The notes under the pieces were generated by a model that did no database searches, was not told the DNA's origin, and saw only the letters and a program-made list of their open reading frames with translations. DNA of 64,000 nt from Halioxenophilus aromaticivorans. GTDB taxonomy: Bacteria; Pseudomonadota; Gammaproteobacteria; Pseudomonadales; Cellvibrionaceae. The stretch spans positions 3,782,001-3,846,000 of the forward strand of contig NZ_AP031496.1 in NCBI RefSeq assembly GCF_042850945.1, given 5' to 3'. This document shows, one piece after another, positions 53,024 through 63,700 of this stretch (its first letter is position 1; every line of letters starts with the position of its first letter). A program made the position numbers and the translations under genes.

Positions 53024-56000
53024 GCACTGGCCTCTTCTTTAAATGCCAGGTCGATCATTTTTTTGGCTTCGGTCAGTGAATCGTGAATTCGATCGGCAAA
53101 GAAATCCACATCGCTTTCGTTCAACATTAGGTTGGGATACAAACGCGATAACGGCGAGAACTGCAGACCAAAACGTTTGGACACCTCTCGGATGATGACA
53201 TCGCCGAATTTGGTTTTATCGGTATAACCTTCCGACCGATCAACCAACTGACCTTGGGAGTGATAAACCAAAGCGGTTGGCATACCTTGGACAACCATTT
53301 CCATGCCCACGTCCACGGCGGCGCGGACAAATACGTTGGAGATTTTGCCCATCAATCCGCCCATGCGCTCATAACAGCCTGGGTCATTCTCAACAATCTC
53401 ATAGGTCGCTTGCACCGCAGCCAGCCCCAGTGGATACCCGTTAAAGGTACCCGCATGGATAACACCGCCTTTGGTGTAGAGGTTCATAAGGTCTTTTTGC
53501 CCGGCTATCAAGGAGATTGGCATAGAACCGCCACCGAGCGCTTTGGCGAATACCGATAAGTGCGGTGTAACGCCTAGGATTTTTTGTGCCCCACCCAAGC
53601 TAACTCGAACACCGGTAATGACCTCGTCGAATATAAGGACGACATTGTATCTTTCGCACAGCTCCTTGGCCTGCTGTAGATACCCGGCGCGCGGTAAAAT
53701 ACCACCGCCGTTCATACAAATGGGCTCCATTAATACCGCCGCTATTTGGTCGCCGAAACTGCGCAGGGTATTTTCTAGGGCGTTAATGTCGTTCCAGGGC
53801 AGAATAAAGGATTGCTCCTGCAAGATGCCATCCGCGCGGCCTTTTGTGTCCATCAAATCGCCACGGTACATTTCTGGTACAGGCCAGGACAGATCCTGCG
53901 GTTTGCGCCCGCCCATCACGTTATCGGCATTACCGTGATAATGCCCCTGGAAGCGAACAAACCGGTTTTTACCGGTGTAGGCGCGCGCTAAGCGCAACGC
54001 ATTTTGTACCGCCTCGGTTCCGCTCAGTGCAAAGCGAACCATCTCTGCGCAGGGGATATGACGAGATAAGGTTGAACACACTTCGTATTCCAAGTCACAG
54101 GTATCGACTGACGTGACCTTGTCCATGTATTTACGTAATGCCGTCATGTAGTCGGGATTATTATGACCCACAAACATAGCACCAAACTTGGCAAACAAAT
54201 CCAAATGTTCGTTGCCGTCTAAATCCCACACCCTTGAGCCTCGGCCTTTATTAAAAGGGATCACCAACGGGCGTTCTGGGTCGGCAAAATTATAGTGGGC
54301 TCCGCCCGGCAACAAGTCCCAGGTTTTTTTGTAGTACGCTTTAGACTCTTTTAAATTAAGCTTGGTTGTTGCTTCGGTTACTGTAGACATCGCCGTGTTT
54401 CCTTCTAAAGGTTGCGTGGGGTTGCCATGATGCTCACTTGCGGGCGTTGGGCCAAAGCTGTATTGGAGTGAACCAACCAGCTCTTTTATTTTGCTAACAG
54501 ATAGTACGGGGCTAGCCGCCAACGCCGGCGGCACTATTACGCCCAAATTCTTTAACACCGCGACCCGCGCGAGGTAGGCCGCACCAAACATAATATTCTC
54601 AGCAATGGCCACCACGGAGCGAGTTTTTTCCATGCTGCTACCTTGCAACCATTGGTTACAGGTCCCCATGGCTGGGCCACACCAAATTTGATAATCCACT
54701 TTGCGCTCGTCGTTGCCTTCAATGGCCCACTTCGATGACTGCCCAAGGTACCACTGGAACACCAACGCCATTTTCTTTTTGGCATTGGCTTCGGCCTTGG
54801 CGACGATATCCTGCATATTACGGGACTCGAAAAACGCTTTGGTGTCCGCCCATACAGCTGCCAGCGGTTGGCCAAATACGGTTTTTTCTAACACCGAGGT
54901 TTCTTTCTCCGGCAGCGCCTCCATAGACTCGTACTGTTTGTATAAGCTATACAGCTTTTGTGCGCGTACGCCGTACATGGAGTTGGCTTTTAACACCTGA
55001 ACTTTAGCGCCCAGTTCGAACATATCCGCCGAAGGCGCCGACACAACGTCGGTGACAGTGGCGGCTTTTAGCAGCTCACGAGCAGTCTCGGAGGTGCCTG
55101 ATTCTTCGCAGGCCTGGTTAATTGAACCGGTAACAATATAATCCGCGCCCATAGCAAAGGCAGCCCAGGCACCCTCCGGTGAACCGATACCGCCAGCCGC
55201 CCCCACTCTGGGAGCCTCCGGGTAGTTTTGCTGCGAAGTTATTTGATTACGCAGGGCCACTATCTCAGGGAAGATACAAGACAGCACACCGTGGTCGGTG
55301 TGGCCGCCGGAATCCGACTCCACGGTAATGTCATCAGCCATGGGCACTGATTTGGCTAGGGCCATCTGTTGTTCAGTGACTAGGCCTGCTTTTGCTAACT
55401 TGGATATCAATTTCTCCGGTGGTGGCATTAAGAAGTTTTTGGCCACCTCCGCCCGAGATACCTTAGCGATAATTTTGTTATCGCTTACTACCCGGCCATC
55501 TTCTAACTGCCTTAAGCCAGCAACCCGGTAATACACTAATGCAGCGGATAAATTAATATAGGCGGATGCCTCAACTAACTTTACGCCTTTGTTAAGGCAA
55601 TGTTCTACACACTCCATTTCCCAGGTTGGGTGGCCAGGATTGTGCAAAAGGTTTATCGCGTAGCGTTTTTCTGGCAAAGCCTGATTGAGTTCATCAATAG
55701 CGTCTGCCACTCGCTGGGCAGATAATCCACCAGCACCAAAAGACGATAAAATACCCGCCTGGCCCAGAGCAATAACCATAGCAACGGAGTTAATACCGTT
55801 GGCCATGGCACCAGCATAATAGGGATAACGTGTGTTATAGGCCTGGCAGAAGGTTGCGTTACCAAGATTCATGGGTGCCAGTGAGTTGATCATACCCAGG
55901 CAACCAATACCGTCGTCATCCACGGCAGCCAGTCGGCCGCGCTCTTCCAACACAACGTTGCCGTTAATATTAAGCACGTAGAGCGGCGTTTGCAGGCTTT

Positions 56001-56112
56001 GCAATAACCGCCGGACTTCCGCTTCGGTTTGATAAACATCGCGTGGTGCGCCTTCCCACACAAATGTCTGGTTGCCCTGCGCCACCGAAAGTTGCAATAC
56101 CGATTGTTTCAT
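53020..56112 (-). CDS. PfaD-type enoyl reductase fused to class III aminotransferase
   Basis: This is a 1030-residue two-domain protein. Residues 1 to about 550 match PfaD, the FMN enoyl reductase of PUFA synthases: GCLGMINSLAPMNLG, YAGAMANGINSVAMV, SFGAGGL, ESDSGGHTDHG, GAAGGIGSPEGA and QWYLGQSSKWA. A linker (about 551-575) leads to a class III PLP aminotransferase of the glutamate-1-semialdehyde-mutase fold: LLPGGAHYNF, ALSGTEAVQNALRLAR, LIFDEVITG (Asp829) and FAKALGGG (Lys857, Schiff base). The second domain begins exactly at an in-frame ATG (54390) with AGAAGGA nine bases upstream, so a free aminotransferase may also be made. The fusion ties double-bond reduction to amine insertion. Confidence 0.93.
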   Translation of the reverse strand: MKQSVLQLSVAQGNQTFVWEGAPRDVYQTEAEVRRLLQSLQTPLYVLNINGNVVLEERGRLAAVDDDGIGCLGMINSLAPMNLGNATFCQAYNTRYPYYAGAMANGINSVAMVIALGQAGILSSFGAGGLSAQRVADAIDELNQALPEKRYAINLLHNPGHPTWEMECVEHCLNKGVKLVEASAYINLSAALVYYRVAGLRQLEDGRVVSDNKIIAKVSRAEVAKNFLMPPPEKLISKLAKAGLVTEQQMALAKSVPMADDITVESDSGGHTDHGVLSCIFPEIVALRNQITSQQNYPEAPRVGAAGGIGSPEGAWAAFAMGADYIVTGSINQACEESGTSETARELLKAATVTDVVSAPSADMFELGAKVQVLKANSMYGVRAQKLYSLYKQYESMEALPEKETSVLEKTVFGQPLAAVWADTKAFFESRNMQDIVAKAEANAKKKMALVFQWYLGQSSKWAIEGNDERKVDYQIWCGPAMGTCNQWLQGSSMEKTRSVVAIAENIMFGAAYLARVAVLKNLGVIVPPALAASPVLSVSKIKELVGSLQYSFGPTPASEHHGNPTQPLEGNTAMSTVTEATTKLNLKESKAYYKKTWDLLPGGAHYNFADPERPLVIPFNKGRGSRVWDLDGNEHLDLFAKFGAMFVGHNNPDYMTALRKYMDKVTSVDTCDLEYEVCSTLSRHIPCAEMVRFALSGTEAVQNALRLARAYTGKNRFVRFQGHYHGNADNVMGGRKPQDLSWPVPEMYRGDLMDTKGRADGILQEQSFILPWNDINALENTLRSFGDQIAAVLMEPICMNGGGILPRAGYLQQAKELCERYNVVLIFDEVITGVRVSLGGAQKILGVTPHLSVFAKALGGGSMPISLIAGQKDLMNLYTKGGVIHAGTFNGYPLGLAAVQATYEIVENDPGCYERMGGLMGKISNVFVRAAVDVGMEMVVQGMPTALVYHSQGQLVDRSEGYTDKTKFGDVIIREVSKRFGLQFSPLSRLYPNLMLNESDVDFFADRIHDSLTEAKKMIDLAFKEEASA
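54391..54406 (-). promoter_or_regulatory. Internal ribosome-binding site before the aminotransferase domain
   Basis: On the minus strand AGAAGGA lies nine bases before an in-frame ATG at 54390 (residue 575 of the fusion protein), precisely at the domain boundary. It may be the relic of a separate gene start or may still give a second, aminotransferase-only product. Confidence 0.5.
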
Positions 56113-56137
56113 AGGTGTCTCTAACCTTTAATAATGT

Positions 56138-59100
56138 CTATTCTTCGCCGCTGGTAAAACGCATGCCTAAGTTGTCACAAATGCCGATGACTTTATCTCG
56201 GTAGAGTGTTTCGGCAATTACATGCAATGATATTTCAGTTATGTCGCTGGCGGTGTTTTTCTGTACTGAAAAGTCTTTCACCGACAGTCGATAGCGCAGC
56301 TTGTCAACGGCACACTTCACCTCACCGCGAAACTTGGCGCTGTAGTGGTGATCTTTAAGTAGCGACGCTTTGAGGTGCGTTAAACTGTGAATACCAAGAT
56401 AATAGGAATAAAAGCGTAGTACTTGCTCTGCGCCCTCCACAATCAAGGTGCCTGGTAGTACTGGGTCATTTTTGAAATGGGCTTTAAATGCCCAATGGCT
56501 GGGGTCGATATCACGTTCACCAATGATTTGACCCAACCCCCAAGCGCCACCGGTTTGGTCTACCTGTAGAATTCGGTCTAACATTTTCGATTGTGTAGCG
56601 TATAAGCCAGGGACTTTCGCGTACCCAAAGCCTTGACCAAAACACGCGGCCAAATCACCTCGTTGTACCGCTTCAATATCGCCGCTGCTGAATTGAGTTT
56701 TTTGACATCGCAAAATGGGTGCGGGTGCAGCGTTAGACTGGGCACTGGCAAATAACTTTTTGGTGTCGAGGTTTTTTGATTTTTCAATATCTTTTAATGG
56801 GAAAAACCCGGAGGTAGCGGTCAATTTAAAACAGTGCCGCTCACCGACATAACCATCGTATTCATAGTTAATCAGAATATTTTTGCCCACCTTGGTGAAC
56901 GAGTGAATTTGAACTCGTCCTTTTAATACCTCACCGGCTTTTGGCATGGGGCTAAAAATTTCGGTTTTGCTGTCGATTGCCCGATATCGTAACTCCCCCT
57001 TAAACATTTGATCGCAACCAATGTAGGTGAAGGCAACAATCATGGCGTGGGAGGATTCTAGGCTTACAAACGCTGGCACGGAGCCGTGATAAACAAACCA
57101 ATCCTGCGGGTGTAAATCGTACTCCCATTGAATCTCGCAGGGTTCCAGCTTACCGGGTTGGGCGGTAAGTTTTGTAATGCGAGATACAAACATATAGGGT
57201 GGCGAAGGCATGCGAGTGCGTATGGCGTAGGTGTCAGCTTCGGCATAGTCCGGGCCTAAAACCTTCGCCACCGAACCGTTAGTGATCTCTACTAACTGAC
57301 GTTCGTTTAACAGACATGAGGGATTGTACAATTGTTCCAGAGGCACCGCCGCAGGCCGTGCTGCCACAGGCTGTGTCATGCCATGAGCTGCCGTCAATTG
57401 CGCAGTATTAGGCTGCAAGTTGTTGCTTTGAGCCACGCCGTTTCGGCTCATGGCCGCCCCCCAAGCGTCACCTCGCAACATCGAGGCGACACGATTGTAA
57501 AATCGCTGTTCAACTTGCAAATACTGGAGGTGTGTCGCTTCCGCACGTTGAAATTCGGCCTGGGACAAACGAGCCAACTGCTGCTGGAACGCCTCAGGTT
57601 GTGACTTAGCCGCTTGCCCGTTGGCAGCAACCATCTGGCTGGGCTCAGCCTGATAACTTGGTACTGTTACAGTTTCCGGGCTGGCTTGCAAAATCGGTTG
57701 TGAATTCGATTGAGAGATTGGTTTCGAGATCGGCTGTGAGATCGACTGCGCCACGGACTTTGCTATTGGCTCAAGCCCAAGTGCCCGGCGATTGTCGTCA
57801 TTAACAATCTTGTCGGCGATGGTTTTATCGCCACCAATATAAATGGTCTTCAACAACGACCGCTGTTGCGCTCCGGAGTCAAAGCGTTGCTCACTTAAGG
57901 CTTTATATTGAGACGCCTTAGCGGCACTTAGGATCATGTGCGCATAGCAATAGTCGGCACCTAAGCTGTTTATCGCCGCGTATCGGCCCTGGCCTTTAGT
58001 TGGCCAATCTGAGGACTGTTGTAAAACCTGCAAGCCGGAGCCATCGTTGAGCTGAGGATACTTTGCCCCCTGCCAGTTCGGTGTACCCGGCAAATATCCC
58101 TGGGCCAAACATAGACAGGTTTTTAACAAACTGGCCATGCCGGAAGCACTGCCGGTATGGCCGTAATTCGCTTTGACCGAGCCAACGGTCATGGGCCGCG
58201 CAGGGCATGCGTATAATTCAGCCAGTGCCGTTACTTCAGCACTGTCCTCTCGGCTGTAGCCACTGGCATGAGCTTCAACGTAACTAATATCCGCCGCTGC
58301 CACACCGGCCTGCTCCTGTGCTTGCCTAGCGGTGGCGATGATCTCTTCGACCTGCGGGATAAAGTCGCTGTTGGATGACTGTTGGCTATGTTCAATGGCT
58401 AGGCCATCAATGTTGGCATAGACCGCGGCGTTGTCTCGCTCGGCATCTTGCGCACGCCGTAGCACAACCACGCCGCCGCCCTCGCCAACATTTGCGCCGT
58501 TGCTATCGATACCAAAAGACAAACTAAAATTACCAGTATTAGGCGCAGCTTGGCCGGTGTGGTAAATATTTTCAAACCCACCACAAAAACTGCCGCTGCC
58601 CACAATAACCGCCTCCACTTCGCTCAGCGAAAGTAAAAACTGAGCCAGCTCAATGGCCCGGAATACTGAATTTTCTTGCGCAAAAATAGACAGTGCCGGG
58701 CCATTTAATCCTAAGGAAGCAGAGATGCGGCTGGCTACCACATTATTGATTCCCCCGGTAATACCTTCAGCGTAGGGTTCGGGGAATAGGCTGTCTTTGA
58801 CAATAGATTCCAGCGTTGCAGTTTGCTCTGCGGATAAATCAATACCGGACTTTTGCAGACTGTCTCTCACCTGCCAAGCAGCTTCGTTACGCGCTTGATA
58901 ACGGTAGCAGAGGTAGTCGTTATCTGAAGCAACAATAACGGCAATGTTACGTCTTTCTTTCCCAGGTTGAAAACCCGCATCTTTGTATGCGGCCGCTGCC
59001 AGCTGCATCAACCACATGTGTGATAACAAATGCATACCAGCCACATTGGGTGGCAACTTAAATTGCTTACAATCGAAATCAAACTTTTCGATATAGGCCC

Positions 59101-60694
59101 CAAGCGGCGCATCGGCCAGGCCGTTGGGTATCAGTAAGTCAGGGCGTTGCTGCAAGCCTGACCAGCGCGTTGGTGGTAATTCGTCGGCCACACAGGCTGA
59201 ATTTTTTAACACCTCGTTAAATTGGCTGATGCTACTGGTGCTGGCCATACCAACACCCATACCCACGACTGCCAATGGCATAAAACTGTTGCTTTGGTCA
59301 GCTGCAGATAATTCCGCTACCAGCTCTTGGCCAGGGCGGAATTCACGTACCACCATGTGGCCATTCACACCACCAAAACCAAATGCGTTTATACCGGCTC
59401 TTTTATAGCCGCGCTGTTGGTGACTTGGCCAGTCAGTGGTTTCGCGCACAACGTTATCGGCGGTTAACTTACCCTGCTTGGTGGCCACCATATCCTGCAA
59501 TTGTACGGTGCCGGGAATGACGTCGTGCTGCATGGCCAGTAATATTTTCATTAAACTGGCCATGCCCGATGCTGTGAGCATATGGCCAATATTACCTTTG
59601 TTGGCACCGATCAAAGGCAACTGCCCGTGCTCTGTAAAAAACCGTTCAACGGAATTTAATTCTACCTGATCGCCCACGGGCGTTCCCGTAGCATGGCACT
59701 CAAGGTAGTCGACATCGGCGCCCTCGTTGGCTGCATTTTGCCCATAGGCTCGCTGCAAAGCCAACATTTGGCCTTCGTGGTCGGGCACCAATATGTGCTT
59801 GGCGCCACCATCGTTAGACAGGCCAATGGACTCAATCACGCCGTAAATTTGGTTGCCGTCGGCCACGGCATCACGCAATCGTTTTAACGCTACAACGCCA
59901 GCGCCCTCACCGGCCTTGAGTCCGTCGGAGTTGCGATCAAAAGGAATGGAGTCTTTGCCGGTATCAGGAAATGCCTGCAGAATATTAAAGCCGTGGTCTA
60001 TATAGATATGATCGGCGTGGCAAACGGCCCCGGTGAGCATGACATCGGCTTTGTTGGTTTGCAGGTAGAAGCTGGCCAGTTGCATGGCATAAATGGCCGA
60101 TGAGCAGGCGGCGTCCAAGGTGTAACTTGGGCCTTTAATACCCAGAGCCTCGGCCGCCAGGATGCCGTTCAAGCTTGCGGTGGATAAATTTTTATCGCTA
60201 ATTCCCTCCGCCGGCCAGTAGTTGGCGAAACTAAATCTATCGTCGCCTAACAGTTGTTGGATATAGGGTTCGAGTATTTGGCTGTACAACCGGTTACTTA
60301 GCTGTTTTCCCAAATGGGTGGGCATGCCGATATTGCCTAATAGCAAACCGCAGCGGCTAGCCTCCCTAGCGGTGATATGAGCATCGTTGTACGCCGCTTT
60401 GGCTGCGTACATCGTCCATTTAAACAGATTATCCAAGCTGCCAATAAACTGGGACGCCAGTTGAAATTCGCTGGCATCGAAATCAAAACCGCGCACATGA
60501 CCATTTTTATGGTAGTGAATTTTATCTATGGTACCGGCTTTCTCAGCAAAATAATAAGCGGGGTCTACACCAATAAGGTCTTCGGTCAGGGCGCTGGAGA
60601 CATCCTTTTGCGCCAGTAAATTCTGCCAATATTGCGCGGGGGTGTCGGCGCCTGGGAATAAACATCCCATGCCAACAATAGCGATAGGTTCCAT
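56138..60694 (-). CDS. PfaC-like synthase: KS, chain-length factor, two dehydratase domains
   Basis: This is a 1518-residue PUFA-synthase-type protein. KS1 (1-450) is complete: Cys197 in LDAACSSA, His334 in ECHATGTPVGD, His371 in NKGNIGHMLTASG. KS2 (about 470-925) is a chain-length-factor-like domain: the position of the catalytic Cys is Glu674 (IFAQENSV). It keeps EAHASGYS and VKANYGHTGSASG. A Gln/Ser/Pro-rich linker (975-1120) contains short repeats (SISQPISKPISQ). Two FabA-like hot-dog domains follow. The first (about 1125-1300, RMPSPPYMFVSRIT) lacks an obvious catalytic His at the aligned position. The second (about 1330-1515) has His1406 in AHFKNDPVLPG and Glu1420 as the acid. This is the PfaC order KS-CLF-DH-DH. 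Confidence 0.93.
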   Translation of the reverse strand: MEPIAIVGMGCLFPGADTPAQYWQNLLAQKDVSSALTEDLIGVDPAYYFAEKAGTIDKIHYHKNGHVRGFDFDASEFQLASQFIGSLDNLFKWTMYAAKAAYNDAHITAREASRCGLLLGNIGMPTHLGKQLSNRLYSQILEPYIQQLLGDDRFSFANYWPAEGISDKNLSTASLNGILAAEALGIKGPSYTLDAACSSAIYAMQLASFYLQTNKADVMLTGAVCHADHIYIDHGFNILQAFPDTGKDSIPFDRNSDGLKAGEGAGVVALKRLRDAVADGNQIYGVIESIGLSNDGGAKHILVPDHEGQMLALQRAYGQNAANEGADVDYLECHATGTPVGDQVELNSVERFFTEHGQLPLIGANKGNIGHMLTASGMASLMKILLAMQHDVIPGTVQLQDMVATKQGKLTADNVVRETTDWPSHQQRGYKRAGINAFGFGGVNGHMVVREFRPGQELVAELSAADQSNSFMPLAVVGMGVGMASTSSISQFNEVLKNSACVADELPPTRWSGLQQRPDLLIPNGLADAPLGAYIEKFDFDCKQFKLPPNVAGMHLLSHMWLMQLAAAAYKDAGFQPGKERRNIAVIVASDNDYLCYRYQARNEAAWQVRDSLQKSGIDLSAEQTATLESIVKDSLFPEPYAEGITGGINNVVASRISASLGLNGPALSIFAQENSVFRAIELAQFLLSLSEVEAVIVGSGSFCGGFENIYHTGQAAPNTGNFSLSFGIDSNGANVGEGGGVVVLRRAQDAERDNAAVYANIDGLAIEHSQQSSNSDFIPQVEEIIATARQAQEQAGVAAADISYVEAHASGYSREDSAEVTALAELYACPARPMTVGSVKANYGHTGSASGMASLLKTCLCLAQGYLPGTPNWQGAKYPQLNDGSGLQVLQQSSDWPTKGQGRYAAINSLGADYCYAHMILSAAKASQYKALSEQRFDSGAQQRSLLKTIYIGGDKTIADKIVNDDNRRALGLEPIAKSVAQSISQPISKPISQSNSQPILQASPETVTVPSYQAEPSQMVAANGQAAKSQPEAFQQQLARLSQAEFQRAEATHLQYLQVEQRFYNRVASMLRGDAWGAAMSRNGVAQSNNLQPNTAQLTAAHGMTQPVAARPAAVPLEQLYNPSCLLNERQLVEITNGSVAKVLGPDYAEADTYAIRTRMPSPPYMFVSRITKLTAQPGKLEPCEIQWEYDLHPQDWFVYHGSVPAFVSLESSHAMIVAFTYIGCDQMFKGELRYRAIDSKTEIFSPMPKAGEVLKGRVQIHSFTKVGKNILINYEYDGYVGERHCFKLTATSGFFPLKDIEKSKNLDTKKLFASAQSNAAPAPILRCQKTQFSSGDIEAVQRGDLAACFGQGFGYAKVPGLYATQSKMLDRILQVDQTGGAWGLGQIIGERDIDPSHWAFKAHFKNDPVLPGTLIVEGAEQVLRFYSYYLGIHSLTHLKASLLKDHHYSAKFRGEVKCAVDKLRYRLSVKDFSVQKNTASDITEISLHVIAETLYRDKVIGICDNLGMRFTSGEE

Positions 60695-60789
60695 AAATCG
60701 GCTCTAAAAACGTTTAACTCGATAATATCTGTGGGAAACGGCGAGATACCGTTTCAAAAACTCTAGTAGGGTAAGCCCCCACTTGTGCG

Positions 60790-63700
60790 TTACACCTCCG
60801 TTTGCACGGTATCGTTGTGTAAGACTTTACTGCGTATTTTTTTGGAACAAGTAAATTGCACACCTGTGAGCTTAATAAACACTTCTCCGGTGAAATCGGC
60901 GACCTCGATATTGGCCAGCAGCCTACTGTTAGAGCTCTCTACAATAGTTGCCCGTAACAGCACTTTTTGGTCAAACGCTAACGGCTTGGCAATTTCTATA
61001 CTCTCAACGCCTAAAGGCAAGCCGGCGCCGTCGGTATTGAGCAATACCCAAAGATACGGGGCCTGCAACAATACATCGGCCAGATAACCATTAAAGCGCC
61101 GGGGTGAAAATTGCCCGTACTCAGCATCGGAAAGCCTTTGCAGTTCACCGCTGGCAACAATTTCTGTGGCAGTCACCTTGTGTATCTTCTTTAACCCGGC
61201 GAATGCGGGCCCATGAAAAAGCCAAGCTGGCTCACCACTGGCCGAGTACAGAGCTCGTTCACCAAGATCCGCTTCCTGCGATAGGTCGATGGCCAAACGC
61301 CCTAAATCCAACTCCGCCTGAGCGTCTTGTAACTGCACATCAGCGCTGTAATGCTGCACTGTTTTACCTTGATTGGTACTGGTAATCACAACGCTCAACG
61401 TCGGGCTTTTGGCATCGAAGCTAACATCGCTGGCAGGAGCCACAGAGGCGGTAAAGTGTTCAGATTGCTTGCCGTCCAGCACAACACCCTTCAAAACGCT
61501 GAAGCCAGTGATTTTTTGAACGGCAAAATTGGGGGCATAATTACGAGCGCAGTCGATTAACCAGCCAAGGGCACAGGTTGCCGGCAATACAGGACTACCA
61601 CCAATCACATGGCTTTTCAGGAAGGGGTTCGCTGCTTGAGCTAAGTCTCGGATATAGCTCCTTGGGGTGGCTTCGCTGCGAACCCATTTACCACTACGAG
61701 CGTAATTTGCGCTGCCCACAACGATTTGCACATCGCTTTGATTACTGTACTCCCGCGCAAATATCTGCGCGCCGGTATCTACAGGAATAATAGCCACGCC
61801 CCGCTCTTGGTAGGCCTTTTTCAAAGCCGCGTTAACCATACCACTGTCCCAAGGGCCCCAATCAATAGACTTAACTTGAACCCTGGGGTGCTGACTCTTG
61901 AACTGATAAGCCAACTTGTTGAGTACCTCGTTGGCGGCGGCGTAATCTACTTGCCCGGCATTACCGAAATACCCCGAAACCGATGAGAACAAACACAATG
62001 TCTTAAGTTGACTTGCTGGAATAACTTCCAGCAGATTTTCCAAGCCTTTTACTTTAGTGCCAAACACCATTGTAAAATCGACCAACGTCTTTCGATCGAT
62101 TTTTTTATCGGCTAAATTGCCTGCGCCGTGTACGATGCCGGTTACTTTACCCAGCTGTTGTTCGGCTGCAGTAACTTTTTCCGCCAGATCTTTTTTATCC
62201 AAAATATCGCAAGCCAGGTAGACGGCTTTACCACCACAAGCGGTAATATCTTTAATGGTTTGACGTATCTCGAAAGCCTGGACTATAGGGTTCAGACGTT
62301 TGTCGATTTTAACCGGGGTTAACTGTTCACCCTTAGCCTGCATATCAGCGATAGCCGCCGCCCGCAGTGCGTTTAAATCGTCGCCGCATTCTGCTACCCA
62401 GCTCGGCTGACCTTGTTCAATGTCCGTGCGGCCCAGCAAAATAAAGCTGGCTGAGGACTCGGCGGCCAAGGCCTTAACGCAGGACGCCGTAATGCCACGC
62501 CCACCGCCTGAGACCAGAATCACATCGGCGTCGCTTACACTGTTGCTTGCTGAAAAATCCAACGGCGCCAGTTGCAGAGACAGCGTGCTACGCTGACTGA
62601 GCGACATGCGCCCCACTTCTAACAACTCACTGCTTGGATCTTGTAGCTCTTGCAGGATAACACCAGCGGCATCGCCTGCTGATAATTTCGGTTTAAGATC
62701 AACGGTTTTACAGCGCACGCCGTTCCATTCATAGTTCAGCGACTTCACCAAGCCACTGTAGCCCGAGGTCACTGTGGCAAAAACGCGTTTACCAGAGGTC
62801 CCTAGCTGGCCATCCATTTGCGAACACACCATAAAAACGGCATCGCCCGCGGCGGCTGCGGAGTTTAGACTCTCTTGCAGATGCTTTGCCAACAGGAATA
62901 ACGCATCAACACTGGCGTAGTCTTTTTTATTGAAGCTTGCTTTGATGGATTTGGCAGTCGGCGAGGTCGAGACTAAAAATAATACACCGCCAATTTTTCC
63001 ATGCTGTTGCTCGATGCTACCCAAGGTATCTGTAATCGCCGCTTCGGTGAGCTCAAGCAGGCTAAAATCGGCGTCTTTATCTTTGCCAGTTAAGCTCAAC
63101 CGGATGGATTTCTGCTGCTGTTCTTGCAATTGTTTTGCCACAGCACCGGCCAGTTTAGGGTCGTCATCAACCACTAGCCAAGCAAACCCTTCGGGCAAAG
63201 CCAAAGGCTGTTGGTCTGGCAGAGCGATCTCAGTGAGTTCTGCCCTGTAGCGCTCTATAGGTGTAGAAGACTCTAGCGACTGCGCCAGTAACACTGGCGC
63301 GGATGCAGAGAAAGTTTCTTCGACTGATGATATTGCTCCTGCCGTATTTCGAAGATCGGCTTTAACTACGACAGGATCAGACTTTACCGAACTCACATCA
63401 TTGGATGATGTTACAAAGCCAATGGAGGTCATCACATCTTGCACGCCGGCATCTACCGGGCCGGCCGGGGTTTTAGCGGGTGCAGCCGCAACGGGGCTAG
63501 GCTCCGGTGCTGTTACAGCAGAGCCCGCTGTCTCTTTAAGGCTGTTCATATAGGCCTGGATTCGACCGTATAAAAACTCAACCATTTTGTTGATGGTGCT
63601 GAATTGGTCTACGTCGACGGTTTCTAAATCTAAGTATTCCTCGGCGTTTTCAATGCCGGGCATGACGTTAGAATCAAAGGTTTCAAACATGGCACCAATG

